Below, piece by piece: positions 36,501-44,960 of a DNA stretch of 64,000 bases. The number at the start of each line of letters is the position of its first letter. Positions within the stretch are counted from its first letter, which is position 1. This DNA is from Amycolatopsis roodepoortensis. Lineage in GTDB: Bacteria > Actinomycetota > Actinomycetes > Mycobacteriales > Pseudonocardiaceae. A program made the translations under genes and the position numbers. Where the stretch lies: contig NZ_JADBEJ010000005.1 of assembly GCF_014873915.1 (NCBI RefSeq), forward strand, positions 2,914,001-2,978,000. Direction: 5' to 3'. Under the pieces are notes generated by a model. The model ran no database searches. It was given only the letters and a program-made list of their open reading frames with translations, and had not been told where the DNA came from.

Positions 36501-37031
36501 CGACCAGACACTGCGTGGTGTATCCGACACGGCGTCAACACGCCGCATGCCCTGGCGTTGCTCAATGAAGGAGTCCGTTCTCGTCGACTGGCACATGTCA
36601 TTGGGAGCGAGGCGCAGCGCCAAGGTGTCGAGGTAGAAGATGTCCGGTCCTGGCTCGCAGGCATGCACATCCGAGGCTGGCGGAGCACATTTGACGCCGT
36701 GGCGCGCGAGGTGCTCGATCTCTTGCAGTTCATCCGAGCTCGCCGGAACAATGTGCTGCGATCTCTGCTGGAGACAGGACGCGCCCAGGTCACGCTTCGC
36801 AGTGAGCTTACAATTTCCCACCAGACGCCAGAGATCGTCTACATTTCGACAACGACTGACGCGCCCTCCGAACTACAGATCGTCAGCGAGTCTGGCCTAG
36901 CTGTCGCAGTTGTCGATGTCGATCTACATGCAGATGTCGACGCTGTCCTGGCAAGCGGGCTCGACATCGTCATAACCATGCAAGGCCACGACCTAAACTT
37001 TACGGCTCCTGAGATCGTCGCACCCGACTAG
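33516..37031 (+). CDS. Ski2-like superfamily 2 helicase (HamB-like)
   Basis: An 1171-residue helicase from ATG 33516 with AGGAGG upstream. Motif I is PTSAGKTLLA, motif Ia TPLRSLGREM, motif II VIDEAHLL, and motif III lies in LLSGVLGNAASL. Motifs IV-VI include VAYHHAGLP, STSTLTDGVNLPVRTVVI and MNAIGRAGRAGR. The first 270 residues are an unassigned helical domain, and the last 400 are probably helical accessory domains. In Hachiman the helicase holds and senses DNA and releases the nuclease when DNA is damaged; a similar role is inferred here. Confidence 0.85.
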   Translation: MERALNLPDLVEALGVHEPGVLPSPQELASLIADVEIRAFRGDFAVDETLERAAWYLHAVASASEAAELYTPARQRRAFAVSAHVFDLTLADPRHDARQRLNLAFGAQVGYRRADLDPNATAVYRRVSDLLVDNTPLVDHAETLAVEAGVAFLGLDTRFLFPLLRSWRRQLTELAATVELDDLQSTMFGPAQQIVRAVWSLLRFLAFGTGRQLPVARAALLSVLDGTAGTGDLDARWVAAHLLAIADGLESGSLYSILPPGTPNAVAQAFCLADPPVLTLWPPQRELLARPGMNPLDPATRRLLLSVPTSAGKTLLAQLIICTHVATQPGGVCYVTPLRSLGREMRKALSGRLRVLNRELSEDSDLFDILSFSQDSTDVEVTTPERLMHLLRHDADAVMQRFSLFVIDEAHLLAQPGRGFTVEGLLAYLMAEADNPRIVLLSGVLGNAASLASWLDAERPEVLFTSAWRGPRRLHALLNTQPVWEAAVRSPRKSAQWPTRVTVPQVAQLRLRPAEAGPVTKLTTRPEEPLGNLVLKEDSGGKLTKDSGGTPAYKIFAAAASILTHAGSLLMIVSSRTMARDAAKALAGYLPPREPTRELVEFLRERLGDQHPLIACAEHGVAYHHAGLPVDVLDAIEEAVRTEIVLAIVSTSTLTDGVNLPVRTVVIAETRFEGQYPGAQLGAARLMNAIGRAGRAGRESEGWIVLALQKQSELKDFDELRPNDEALEARSTLLAEESLTALADAEELIATTADAVFQLAPDTVVSDFVSYTWFVLTTLQPLWTLFDDPIQMDIVLGKLLAFQQMDPALRQRWLRLAEQVRATYERTSPAQRRRWTAAGTSLGTAARLDAIAGQVVDAVATREGELRQLGAAIPDEAWYWPLNDTILLLAEQQVLARLLAQPEADNCWKFWSTRAKGDKNLIDVSIVDGLTGWINGLDVPALAERILPGLAVEWQLEQTVDAISSTFEHYLAWTVGVLIEQANAGLEEAGLVSRLRPDTAWCIRHGVNTPHALALLNEGVRSRRLAHVIGSEAQRQGVEVEDVRSWLAGMHIRGWRSTFDAVAREVLDLLQFIRARRNNVLRSLLETGRAQVTLRSELTISHQTPEIVYISTTTDAPSELQIVSESGLAVAVVDVDLHADVDAVLASGLDIVITMQGHDLNFTAPEIVAPD

Positions 37032-37202
37032 CGGGTGAGGAGGCCGATCGTTGACTCTCGCGTCGAACATCATCCCTGGCGGGGGACATCCGGCGTGTCA
37101 CCCGCAAATTGGCTTGGGACGCTGGTCCGTTCGTGGCATCCTGACCGGCTCGCGTCTGACAGGTCCTCGGCGGGCAGGACGTGACGGGTTGGGATCAGGT
37201 TG

Positions 37203-38597
37203 ATGCAGTCATGTCAGAGGCCGCCGGTTCGAGCGGCTGTGGCCTCAGTGCTTGTGGCCGCGCTCGGCGACCTCGCGGAACGCGACGGTGCCCCGAAGGT
37301 CGACAAGATGCCCGATCTTCGGAACTGGTGGCGCTACGGCCAAGAGTCCTTTGTCGCGTTACGACCCACTGCCTGGTACATGCCCGAGCGCGTCACCAAG
37401 GTCAACTGGTTGGACACGTTCGCTGAGATGGTCGCCGTCCGCGAAGCGATCGACGCTGACCCGATCCTGGGCACCCGCGTCGACACGATGGTCGGGGTTG
37501 AGTTCTCGCTCCAACAGCGCAGACTGGACTGGCTACTGATCGAGCACCTGCTCGAACCGATGATCGTCACCACTCGTACCTACGAGTTCGACGAGGCGGC
37601 ATTCGATCTGCACTACAACCGGCTCGAAGCCGGCCTGCTGGCCGACACTGTCCGACTCGTCGAGTTCATCCCGCTCAACGGCTTTGTGTCGAGCATGGAC
37701 GAAATCGCCCTGCCCGGCGGCGTGGTCCTGCGCCCGATGACTGACCGGCAGATGAGCCGGGCCATCCAGGTGCTCGCAGCGCCGGCCGAGTTCAGCGGCG
37801 GCCCCAACAGCGTGCAGGTCTCACGTTTCCACCAGTGGGCCGTGACCAGGGAACAGAGCTACCCGGTCACGTCGTACAAACAGGGGATGCCCGAACATCC
37901 GCGGCCCCCTGCCTTTCCCAGCCTGGAGGAGCCTGTTCAGAGGCTGGTCACCGCGCTGCATGTGGTGTGTGGAGGATCGGTGGTGGCCACGCGTCCGATC
38001 CTCCTGCAGCACGACGACGACTTCCCTCGGGACATCGAGGGCAGCGCTACTCTCCCCGCAGTCGGTCTCGCCGACGTCAACCGGCCGACCTTGCTCCTGA
38101 CCGAGGAACACGTCGACGCTGTGCGCAGGGTGTACGAGGCGCTCGCAGCCCCAGCGGTCGCGCGGGATCGCTCGTTGCAGGTCTCCCTCCGGCGGTTCGT
38201 CTTCGCCGGCTCGAAGTCCCTGCCCGAGGATCGACTCATCGACCTCAACATCTGCTCCGAGGCACTGTTCATCAAGCGCGGCAAGATCAAAGGAGGACAG
38301 AAGGGAGCACCCGCGGCGGAGGCGGCCGGACAGCTGCTGGCCGGTGACCCGGTGCTCGGGGTCGAGCGAACGGAGATCGAGAGGTTCTTCAAGGAGGCGT
38401 ACCGGTTGCGGAATGCGGAGATCCACGGTGACCACCCTGTCCAGAAGAGGATGACGCTCCTCGGCGGAGCGAAGAGCGAAGACCTCGCCCGCTTCATTGA
38501 GGACCTTGCTCGCCTGCTGGGCCGTGCGATTCAGCTCGTGCTCGCCGAGCTCACTCGGCCACAGCCAGACCGCAACATGCTGATCACGCCTCGGTAA
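37203..38597 (+). CDS. Apea-type HEPN domain protein, probable defence effector
   Basis: A 464-residue protein. Residues about 330-440 contain RLIDLNICSEALFI and FFKEAYRLRNAEIHGDHP, giving the R-x4-H catalytic motif and helix pattern of Apea-like HEPN domains. The first 300 residues are a mixed domain with no recognised family. HEPN proteins of this type usually cut RNA when triggered. It stands between the nuclease-helicase pair and the Qat operon, with gaps of 171 and 145 nt, so it is probably an independent unit. The exact start is uncertain. Confidence 0.62.
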   Translation: MQSCQRPPVRAAVASVLVAALGDLAERDGAPKVDKMPDLRNWWRYGQESFVALRPTAWYMPERVTKVNWLDTFAEMVAVREAIDADPILGTRVDTMVGVEFSLQQRRLDWLLIEHLLEPMIVTTRTYEFDEAAFDLHYNRLEAGLLADTVRLVEFIPLNGFVSSMDEIALPGGVVLRPMTDRQMSRAIQVLAAPAEFSGGPNSVQVSRFHQWAVTREQSYPVTSYKQGMPEHPRPPAFPSLEEPVQRLVTALHVVCGGSVVATRPILLQHDDDFPRDIEGSATLPAVGLADVNRPTLLLTEEHVDAVRRVYEALAAPAVARDRSLQVSLRRFVFAGSKSLPEDRLIDLNICSEALFIKRGKIKGGQKGAPAAEAAGQLLAGDPVLGVERTEIERFFKEAYRLRNAEIHGDHPVQKRMTLLGGAKSEDLARFIEDLARLLGRAIQLVLAELTRPQPDRNMLITPR

Positions 38598-38742
38598 CTG
38601 ACGGTAACAGTACGTGGTCTGCGGCGACACGTCTGTCAAATGACCATCGACGCTGATCGCCGATCTATCCTCGATGTTCGCCTTCGGTCAGCGGCCACCG
38701 AGGAGCGGATGCCTCAAGTTGCCGCGTCGGACGGAGCGGGCG

Positions 38743-40755
38743 ATGTGGGCGGACAACGAAACCGAGGTTGATCTTCTCGGCTTCGACTTCCTGGTGGACA
38801 CCCTGTTCGTGGCGCTCACCGAGCCGCGGCTGCTCCCACTGACGGTGGGCCTGCTCGGGGACTGGGGCTCCGGGAAGAGCAGCCTGATGCGGATCACCCG
38901 GCAGGAGCTGCTGAAGATCCGGGACGACGACGAGTCACCGTCACGGTACGTGTGCGTCGAGTTCAGCCCTTGGCAGTACGAGGACTACGACGACGTCAAG
39001 GTCGCGCTGATGACGACCGTGCTCGACGCGATCGGCGCACGAGCCGGTCGTGATCAGCAGGAACAGGTGACCAGGCTCCGCAGGTTCGCCCAGGGCCTCG
39101 GCCGATGGGGGCGCAGGGGCGGACGGGTCGCAGTGTCTACCGCCCAGGCCGCGGCACCTCTCGCGCTTCTGGCGATAGATCCGAGCATGGCTCCGCAGGT
39201 CCTGGACGTGACGAAGGCGGGGGTGAATGCGGCTGCGAGCGAGGCGAACAAGCTGCTGGAAGACCCCAAGGCCAAGCAGGCCGTCTCGGGCAACGGCACG
39301 GCTGAGGCAATCACGGACGCTGGGCGGTTCCGGGCGGAGTTCGCGAAGGTCGTCTCGACGTTGGAAGCCGTAGACGCCGTGGTGGTGTTCATCGACGACC
39401 TCGACCGGTGCCTGCCCGAGACCGTGGTGGACACCTTCGAGGCGATCCGGCTGTTCCTCAACACGCCCAAGACCGCCTACGTCCTGGCAGCCAACCAGGC
39501 GGTCGTGGAGTCCGCGATCGACTCGCGCTACCCGCAGCTGCGGCGCCCCGACGGCGCCGGGATCGGTGCCGACTACCTGGAGAAGATGCTGCAGCTCAAG
39601 GTAGCCATCCCGCCGCTGTCCGCGCCGGAGGCCGACACCTACGTCAACCTGCTGCTGGCTGAACTGCGCCTCGACGACGAGCAGTTCGCCAAGGTCCTCG
39701 CCGAGACCCGCCGTCGCCGCGAAGCGGGCAATCTGCAGGTGGCGTTCAACGTCGGTATGGCCGGAGCGGTCCTCGGCAACGTGCCGCCCGACCTGGTGCG
39801 CGACCTGAACTGGGCGGCGAGCATCGCCGAGGTACTCGGGGGCGGACTGCCCGGGAACCCGAGGCAGCTCAAGCGGTTCCTCAACAACCTGCTGCTCAAG
39901 CACCGCAGCGCGCTGCGCCGGAAGATCACCCTCGACCTGCCTGTGCTGGCCAAACTCATGGTCCTGGAGGAACAACACTTCAGCGACTTCCAGCGCCTGT
40001 TCGACTGGCAACTCACCGCGCCTGGCCCCATCTCGGAACTCGCGGCTGCGGAGTCTATCGCGCGGGGTGGATCGACCACCGCCGAACCGGACGGCGATGG
40101 GGACATATCGCGGCCAGATGAGGGCGAGACCGCCGACGAGTCTTCGGGTGCTCGCCGTTCACCCGCCTCCAAGCGGGGGCGGACGGCTGCCCAACAGCCG
40201 CAGGTAACCGAAGAGGTGCGGGCGTGGGTGGACAAACCGCACGTGCGTGCGTGGCTGCGGTTGGAGCCTCCGCTCGGCGAGGTAGACCTGGGGCCGTACT
40301 TCACCTACTCCCGTGACAAGCTCGCCTTCGGCGTCGCGGTCACGCGGCTGCCTCCGCACCTGCAGGAGCTGTTCACCAGGGCGCAGGCTGAGGTCGCTGG
40401 TGTGCGGCGGCTTGCGTGTGACGAGATCGGAAAGCTGCCTGGCGACGAGCGTGTCCAGCTCGTGGAGGCGTTGGTGGAAGTGCTGACGCGTCGACCGGGC
40501 GGCCCGGCCTTCCTCGCAGCGCTCGAACTCGCCGAACGAGCGCCCGACACCCTGTCAGCCATCTGCGACGCCTTGATGCGGATCCCACCCGAGGCCATCC
40601 CGCGGGGGCAGGCCGGGAACGCCGTCCGTCGCCTCCCTGCCGACAACCCGACGGTCTCCGCCCTGCTCGACCGGTGGGAAAACAGCGACGCCCCCGGCCT
40701 GAAGAGTGTGATCAACACCGCGCGTCAAGCTCAACGACGCAGCGGCCGGCACTGA
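38743..40755 (+). CDS. qatA: QatA: KAP-family P-loop ATPase of the Qat defence system
   Basis: A 670-residue ATPase from ATG 38743. Walker A is GLLGDWGSGKSSL, followed by the KAP motif FSPWQYEDYDDV. Walker B is VVVFIDDLDRCLPE. The region after the second Walker motif has FLNTPKTAYVLAANQ and GNPRQLKRFLNNLLL. A helical C-terminal half follows an acidic, Ser/Gly-rich linker (about residues 440-490). Two hydrophobic stretches at about 125-160 may be membrane-associated, as in other KAP proteins. The stop overlaps the qatB start by 1 nt. Confidence 0.85.
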   Translation: MWADNETEVDLLGFDFLVDTLFVALTEPRLLPLTVGLLGDWGSGKSSLMRITRQELLKIRDDDESPSRYVCVEFSPWQYEDYDDVKVALMTTVLDAIGARAGRDQQEQVTRLRRFAQGLGRWGRRGGRVAVSTAQAAAPLALLAIDPSMAPQVLDVTKAGVNAAASEANKLLEDPKAKQAVSGNGTAEAITDAGRFRAEFAKVVSTLEAVDAVVVFIDDLDRCLPETVVDTFEAIRLFLNTPKTAYVLAANQAVVESAIDSRYPQLRRPDGAGIGADYLEKMLQLKVAIPPLSAPEADTYVNLLLAELRLDDEQFAKVLAETRRRREAGNLQVAFNVGMAGAVLGNVPPDLVRDLNWAASIAEVLGGGLPGNPRQLKRFLNNLLLKHRSALRRKITLDLPVLAKLMVLEEQHFSDFQRLFDWQLTAPGPISELAAAESIARGGSTTAEPDGDGDISRPDEGETADESSGARRSPASKRGRTAAQQPQVTEEVRAWVDKPHVRAWLRLEPPLGEVDLGPYFTYSRDKLAFGVAVTRLPPHLQELFTRAQAEVAGVRRLACDEIGKLPGDERVQLVEALVEVLTRRPGGPAFLAALELAERAPDTLSAICDALMRIPPEAIPRGQAGNAVRRLPADNPTVSALLDRWENSDAPGLKSVINTARQAQRRSGRH

Positions 40756-41492
40756 TGGGTACCTCGGCTGATCGAACCGCGGGCAGCGGCGGAGCGTGGA
40801 CTCCGCTTAAACACGCGACCGCGTCCTATGTGCGCGGGCTTACCTCCGGATCTCCGAGCACCCGCACGTATGCCCAGCGGGTGCTCGCTCGCCACGTTCC
40901 CGTGTTGGGTGGAGCTGGCGGCGCTGCGGCCGGTGCCCGTGCCGGACGTAGCGGCGTCCAGCGCCTCGGCGCCTTGCTCGCTGGAGTCGGCGGAACCGGG
41001 CTTGAAAACACGCTGACCTCGCTGGGACTGGCTACTCTCGTCGGCCGGACCCGGTTCGACGTGCTCGACGAACTGATCACCTTCATCGCCGGAGACGGCG
41101 ATGACCTGGACTCCCAAGCCGCCCGCGACGCCGCGTGCGACGTGCTGGACGAGGTCTTCGGCGACGCCGATACGTGGACCGAGTTGACCGACACCGCCGA
41201 GATGGCCGTCTCGCGGGAGAACCTGCCCACCCTGCTGGAAACGTTCCTCGCCCAGTACGTCTACAACAGGGTTCCCGTCATCGCCGAACGTCTCAGCCGC
41301 ATCACCGACCCGCACGCCGTGCGCCAAGCCGACGAGGAAATGCGCCAAATCATCCAGGTCCTGGTCTCACTACGCATCCCCGACGACCCCTTCACGGTCG
41401 ACTGGGCCGGCCCGGAGGGACGCCAGATCGCCGAGGACACCGTCCGCATGACCTACGAGGCCCTGCAGGGGCTGGACGGAGACGCACAGTGA
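40755..41492 (+). CDS. qatB: QatB: Qat system protein
   Basis: A 245-residue protein starting at ATG 40755 (TGATG overlap). The family function is unknown; the call rests on position and on features of other QatB proteins: a Gly/Ala-rich N-terminal half (SGVQRLGALLAGVGGTGLE) and a helical C-terminal half (LPTLLETFLAQYVYNRVP). Its stop overlaps the qatC GTG by 4 nt. Confidence 0.75.
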   Translation: MGTSADRTAGSGGAWTPLKHATASYVRGLTSGSPSTRTYAQRVLARHVPVLGGAGGAAAGARAGRSGVQRLGALLAGVGGTGLENTLTSLGLATLVGRTRFDVLDELITFIAGDGDDLDSQAARDAACDVLDEVFGDADTWTELTDTAEMAVSRENLPTLLETFLAQYVYNRVPVIAERLSRITDPHAVRQADEEMRQIIQVLVSLRIPDDPFTVDWAGPEGRQIAEDTVRMTYEALQGLDGDAQ

Positions 41493-42859
41493 CCACCTAC
41501 CTGGTGCGCACGGATCTCACCGCCCCGGTGACCGAACCCGACGACGTCCGGCTGCTGGATTGGGCTCCTGGGCGGATTGCGGCCACCATCCAAACTGGCG
41601 ACGCTGGCCCCGAGTTCTTCACGGGCTGGCGACCACCGCGTGCCGCCGCCGACCTCCTGCTGCTGGGCGCGGCCGTGTACTGCGCCGACAAAACCACCCG
41701 ACGACGCGGCACGCCGGACTCCTGGACCAGGGACATCACCCTCCGGCTCCCCGTCGAGGCCACCGCTGTCTGGCGAAACGCCGATTTCGACGCCGCCCTG
41801 CGGTTTCTGACCGGCGATCACTGGGAGACCCAGCCCTACAACTCCAGCCGGCATCCCCTCGCCGGTGTGGCCAGCGTCCCCCTCGCCGAGCGGCCGATCG
41901 GACTCGGCGTCGACGGCGTGTGCCTGTTCTCCGGCGGCCTCGACTCACTGTGCGGCGTCATCGATCTCCTCGAAGAGGACCCCGAACGACGGCTGTGCCT
42001 GCTGTCCCACCACGAAGGCGGACAAGCATCCACCGCGCAACAACTTCTGCTCGACGAACTCGGCGAACACTACGGCGCCGAACGCATCCGCTCCCGGCGC
42101 CTCTACCTACGTCCCGCACCCCCGAACAACCACCAGGCCCGACCTCTGCCCCGGCCACGCGAGAACACCACCCGGTCCCGATCCCTGCTCTTCCTGTCCG
42201 CTGCCTTGGCCCTCGCCGCCGCCGAAGGACCGGCCGTGCCGGTATATGTGCCCGAAAACGGCTTCATCGGGATCAACGTGCCGCTCACCCGAGCTCGTGT
42301 CGGCAGCGCGAGCACCCGCACGACACACCCACACTTCATGCACCTACTCGCCACGGCCAGCGCCGCAATCGGCGTATCGAACCGCGTGATCAACCCGTAC
42401 CGCCTGCGCACCAAGGGCGAGATGCTCGCCGAATCCCGCAACGCCGCTCTCCTGCGGCGCCTAGCCCCGCTGAGCGTCTCCTGCTCCCACCCCGAGACCG
42501 CCCGCTACGTCGGCCGCAAGCAAGGCAACTGCGGATACTGCTTCCCCTGCCTGATCCGCCGCGCTTCGCTGGCACACGTCGGATGGGACGACGACGAGTA
42601 CGCCTACAACGTGTTCGCCGAGGACGACTCCACGATCCTCCTCAACCGCCGCAGCCGCCGCGGAGCCGATCTGCGCGCCGTAATCGCCGGAGCGTTCGCG
42701 GATCGACCGGATCGCGACGTCCTACGCAACGGCCCGCTTCCACAAGGCGAACGCGCCGCCTTCACCGGGGTCTGGCGACGTGGACTCGCCGAGCTCCGTA
42801 CCTGGCTCGCCAGCGGAGCCCGCGGCCCACTGGCCGAGCTGGTGGAGTCTCGATCGTGA
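41489..42859 (+). CDS. qatC: QatC: QueC-like PP-loop protein
   Basis: A 456-residue protein from GTG 41489. The PP-loop nucleotide site is CLFSGGLDSLCG. A C-terminal zinc site is given by QGNCGYCFPCLIRRA plus an upstream Cys, as in QueC 7-cyano-7-deazaguanine synthase. The extra N-terminal domain (about 130 residues) is typical of the defence-associated branch. In Qat and related systems QueC-like enzymes are thought to modify a macromolecule rather than make queuosine precursors; the target is unknown. Confidence 0.85.
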   Translation: MTTYLVRTDLTAPVTEPDDVRLLDWAPGRIAATIQTGDAGPEFFTGWRPPRAAADLLLLGAAVYCADKTTRRRGTPDSWTRDITLRLPVEATAVWRNADFDAALRFLTGDHWETQPYNSSRHPLAGVASVPLAERPIGLGVDGVCLFSGGLDSLCGVIDLLEEDPERRLCLLSHHEGGQASTAQQLLLDELGEHYGAERIRSRRLYLRPAPPNNHQARPLPRPRENTTRSRSLLFLSAALALAAAEGPAVPVYVPENGFIGINVPLTRARVGSASTRTTHPHFMHLLATASAAIGVSNRVINPYRLRTKGEMLAESRNAALLRRLAPLSVSCSHPETARYVGRKQGNCGYCFPCLIRRASLAHVGWDDDEYAYNVFAEDDSTILLNRRSRRGADLRAVIAGAFADRPDRDVLRNGPLPQGERAAFTGVWRRGLAELRTWLASGARGPLAELVESRS

Positions 42860-43614
42860 CCACCGCGGTGCTGACCGACACCCACTGCCATATCGACGCC
42901 TACGACAACCCGCTCGCCGTACTGGATGACGCCCGCGCCGCAGGCGTGCACGTGATCGCGGTGACCGAGGACCCCGGCAAGTACCGCCTGCTGCGCACCC
43001 GTCTCGGCCGACGCGACGGCGTCGATGTCGCACTGGGCTTCCACCCTCTTCGCGCAGGAGCAGCATCCCCTCACGATCTAGCCCGATTTCTCCGGCTCCT
43101 GCCGCAGGCCACGTGGATCGGCGAGATCGGACTCGACTTCTCTCGCGCCGGAGTCGCAACCCGCAAGCAACAGCTTCGCGTGTTCGAGGCCATCTTGGCG
43201 GACCCACAGGTGCGAACTCGACCTGTCACCGTCCACAGCCGGGGCGCCGAGCGGGAGACCATCGCCCGACTCGCGCAAGCGCACGTGCCAGCAATCCTGC
43301 ACTGGTACACCGGACCACTGGCCGCCGTCGACGATGCACTCAATGCAGGGCTCTGGTTCTCGATCAACCCGGCGATGGTCCGGTCGAAGAAAGCCGTGCC
43401 GCTGCTCCAACGGCTTCCGCCGGAACGCGTACTGCTGGAAACCGACGGCCCCTTCGCCCGCTCCGGAAGCCGCCCAGCCGTTCCTTCCGATCTGCTCGGA
43501 ACGCTCGATCACCTGGCACAGCTTTGGGCCATGACGACCGGTGAGGCGCGGAAGGCGGTCGCGAACAACGAACAGCGACTTCGCTGCACCGCCAGCGAGC
43601 CGCCGCCAGCCTGA
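42856..43614 (+). CDS. qatD: QatD: TatD-family metal-dependent DNase
   Basis: A 252-residue TIM-barrel hydrolase from GTG 42856, overlapping qatC by 4 nt. All TatD metal ligands are visible: DTHCHID (HxH), GEIGLDFS (Glu), VHSRGA (His), HWYTG (His) and LLETDGP (Asp). It is predicted to be the nuclease effector of the Qat operon. A 50-nt gap with an AGGAGG site leads to the next gene, which may be on the same transcript. Confidence 0.87.
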   Translation: MTTAVLTDTHCHIDAYDNPLAVLDDARAAGVHVIAVTEDPGKYRLLRTRLGRRDGVDVALGFHPLRAGAASPHDLARFLRLLPQATWIGEIGLDFSRAGVATRKQQLRVFEAILADPQVRTRPVTVHSRGAERETIARLAQAHVPAILHWYTGPLAAVDDALNAGLWFSINPAMVRSKKAVPLLQRLPPERVLLETDGPFARSGSRPAVPSDLLGTLDHLAQLWAMTTGEARKAVANNEQRLRCTASEPPPA

Positions 43615-43664
43615 CTGACGACCTACTCACCGCCTGCAGCCGACGCCCAGGAGGCACCATCGCC

Positions 43665-44768
43665 ATGACGAGCCGCATCACCGACGTCACCCGGCGACGC
43701 CTCATCGAGGGTCTCGCCACCACGGCCTGGTACGGCGTGCTCAACGAAGTCGAGTTCCTCGGGCGCCTCTACGACCTCGACACGCTGCCCACCACAGATT
43801 CCCGGTCCACGCAGTTCCCCACGGCGCGCGAGGACATCATCCAGCACTGCATCGCCAACCTGGACTGGCCCGACGACTGGATCTTTTACGACGAGCGGTT
43901 CGGCTTAGCGGACAACGACGATGCGCTCCTGCGATTCCTGGCCGAAATGCTGCACCCAGCGGTCCGGACGAACCTGACCGAAGTCGAGCAGCTACACGAC
44001 TTCCTCAACCAGACACTGGTTCACGACGGCTACGAGATCGTCCAGATCGACGCCATCAGCGGTGCACCCGTCTTCGCCGGCCGCAGGATCGGCGCTGGTG
44101 TGCCCGGCTCGATGAAGAACCTGATCTTCGCCGCCGACGGTCCCAAACCGGAGATCGTGTTCACCGATGCGCTCAACAACGACGTCCTGGTGATCAAGAA
44201 CGAACAGTTCTGCCTCATCTACGACCGGCCGCTGGCGGCGCATGGCCTCACCTGGGCCGACCTGACCAGCTGGTGGGCTGAGCACGAAGGGCTGACAGCG
44301 GAACCTGTACGGGAAGTCTCGCGCAGCCTGTACCGGCGGCTCGACCGCTCACTTGGCGACAACGACGCGGAGCGGCGGATCCTGCGCACGTACGCTGAGC
44401 GCTACGTCCGGCTTGGCGATGACATCCCGGCCCTGCTCCCACAGGTGTACCTCCACTACGACCCGTACACCCGAGCACACCACGTTCCAGGTGCGGCGCC
44501 CTTGCCCCGCCAGCGCATGGACTTCCTGCTGCTCCTGCCGCATCGAATCCGCATCGTGATCGAGTGCGACGGGCGGCAGCACTACGCCGACGAGGCTGGG
44601 CGCGCTGACTCCCAGCGGTACGCTGAGATGGTCGCCGAGGACCGTGAGCTACGACTGCGCGGCTACGAGGTCTACCGCTTCGGCGGCGCCGAGCTCATTG
44701 ATGGCTCGGCCACGGACAAACGGCTTGCCGCGTTCTTCGACCGGCTCGCCGAGCGTTACTCCACCTGA
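43665..44768 (+). CDS. AbiJ-NTD3 domain protein with PD-(D/E)XK nuclease domain
   Basis: A 367-residue protein from ATG 43665, preceded by AGGAGG. Residues 1-145 match the AbiJ-NTD3 pattern (TRRRLIEGLATTAW, EVEFLGRLYDL, DWIFYDERFGLADNDDALLRFLAEMLHPAVR). From about 147 on it is about 83% identical by eye to the protein at 16708-17649. The nuclease core is RMDFLLLLPHRIRIVIECDGRQHYAD, with Arg in place of the usual Lys of ExK; the Lys-to-Arg change could lower activity. Likely an abortive-infection effector. Confidence 0.8.
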   Translation: MTSRITDVTRRRLIEGLATTAWYGVLNEVEFLGRLYDLDTLPTTDSRSTQFPTAREDIIQHCIANLDWPDDWIFYDERFGLADNDDALLRFLAEMLHPAVRTNLTEVEQLHDFLNQTLVHDGYEIVQIDAISGAPVFAGRRIGAGVPGSMKNLIFAADGPKPEIVFTDALNNDVLVIKNEQFCLIYDRPLAAHGLTWADLTSWWAEHEGLTAEPVREVSRSLYRRLDRSLGDNDAERRILRTYAERYVRLGDDIPALLPQVYLHYDPYTRAHHVPGAAPLPRQRMDFLLLLPHRIRIVIECDGRQHYADEAGRADSQRYAEMVAEDRELRLRGYEVYRFGGAELIDGSATDKRLAAFFDRLAERYST

Positions 44769-44831
44769 CACGTCCCTTTTGGCCGGGATGACAACCTCGC
44801 CGCACCGCCACGCGAGCCTCGGATGATGCCG

Positions 44832-44851
44832 TACAAGCCGTACGGCTTGTA
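44832..44851. repeat. 20-bp perfect palindrome between convergent genes
   Basis: TACAAGCCGTACGGCTTGTA. It lies 64 nt after the AbiJ-type gene and 110 nt from the end of the opposing nuclease gene. There is no T-run, so it is not an ordinary intrinsic terminator. It could be a protein-binding site or a recombination site. Confidence 0.5.
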
Positions 44852-44960
44852 GTCGCAATCCTTCGATCTTAGTCATCGCTCGCACAAGGTGGGGGCCCTG
44901 ACTGAGTCGTGTCGTACGGGACGTGCATCCTGCCGTACGTGGGCATTCTGCTGCTGATCC

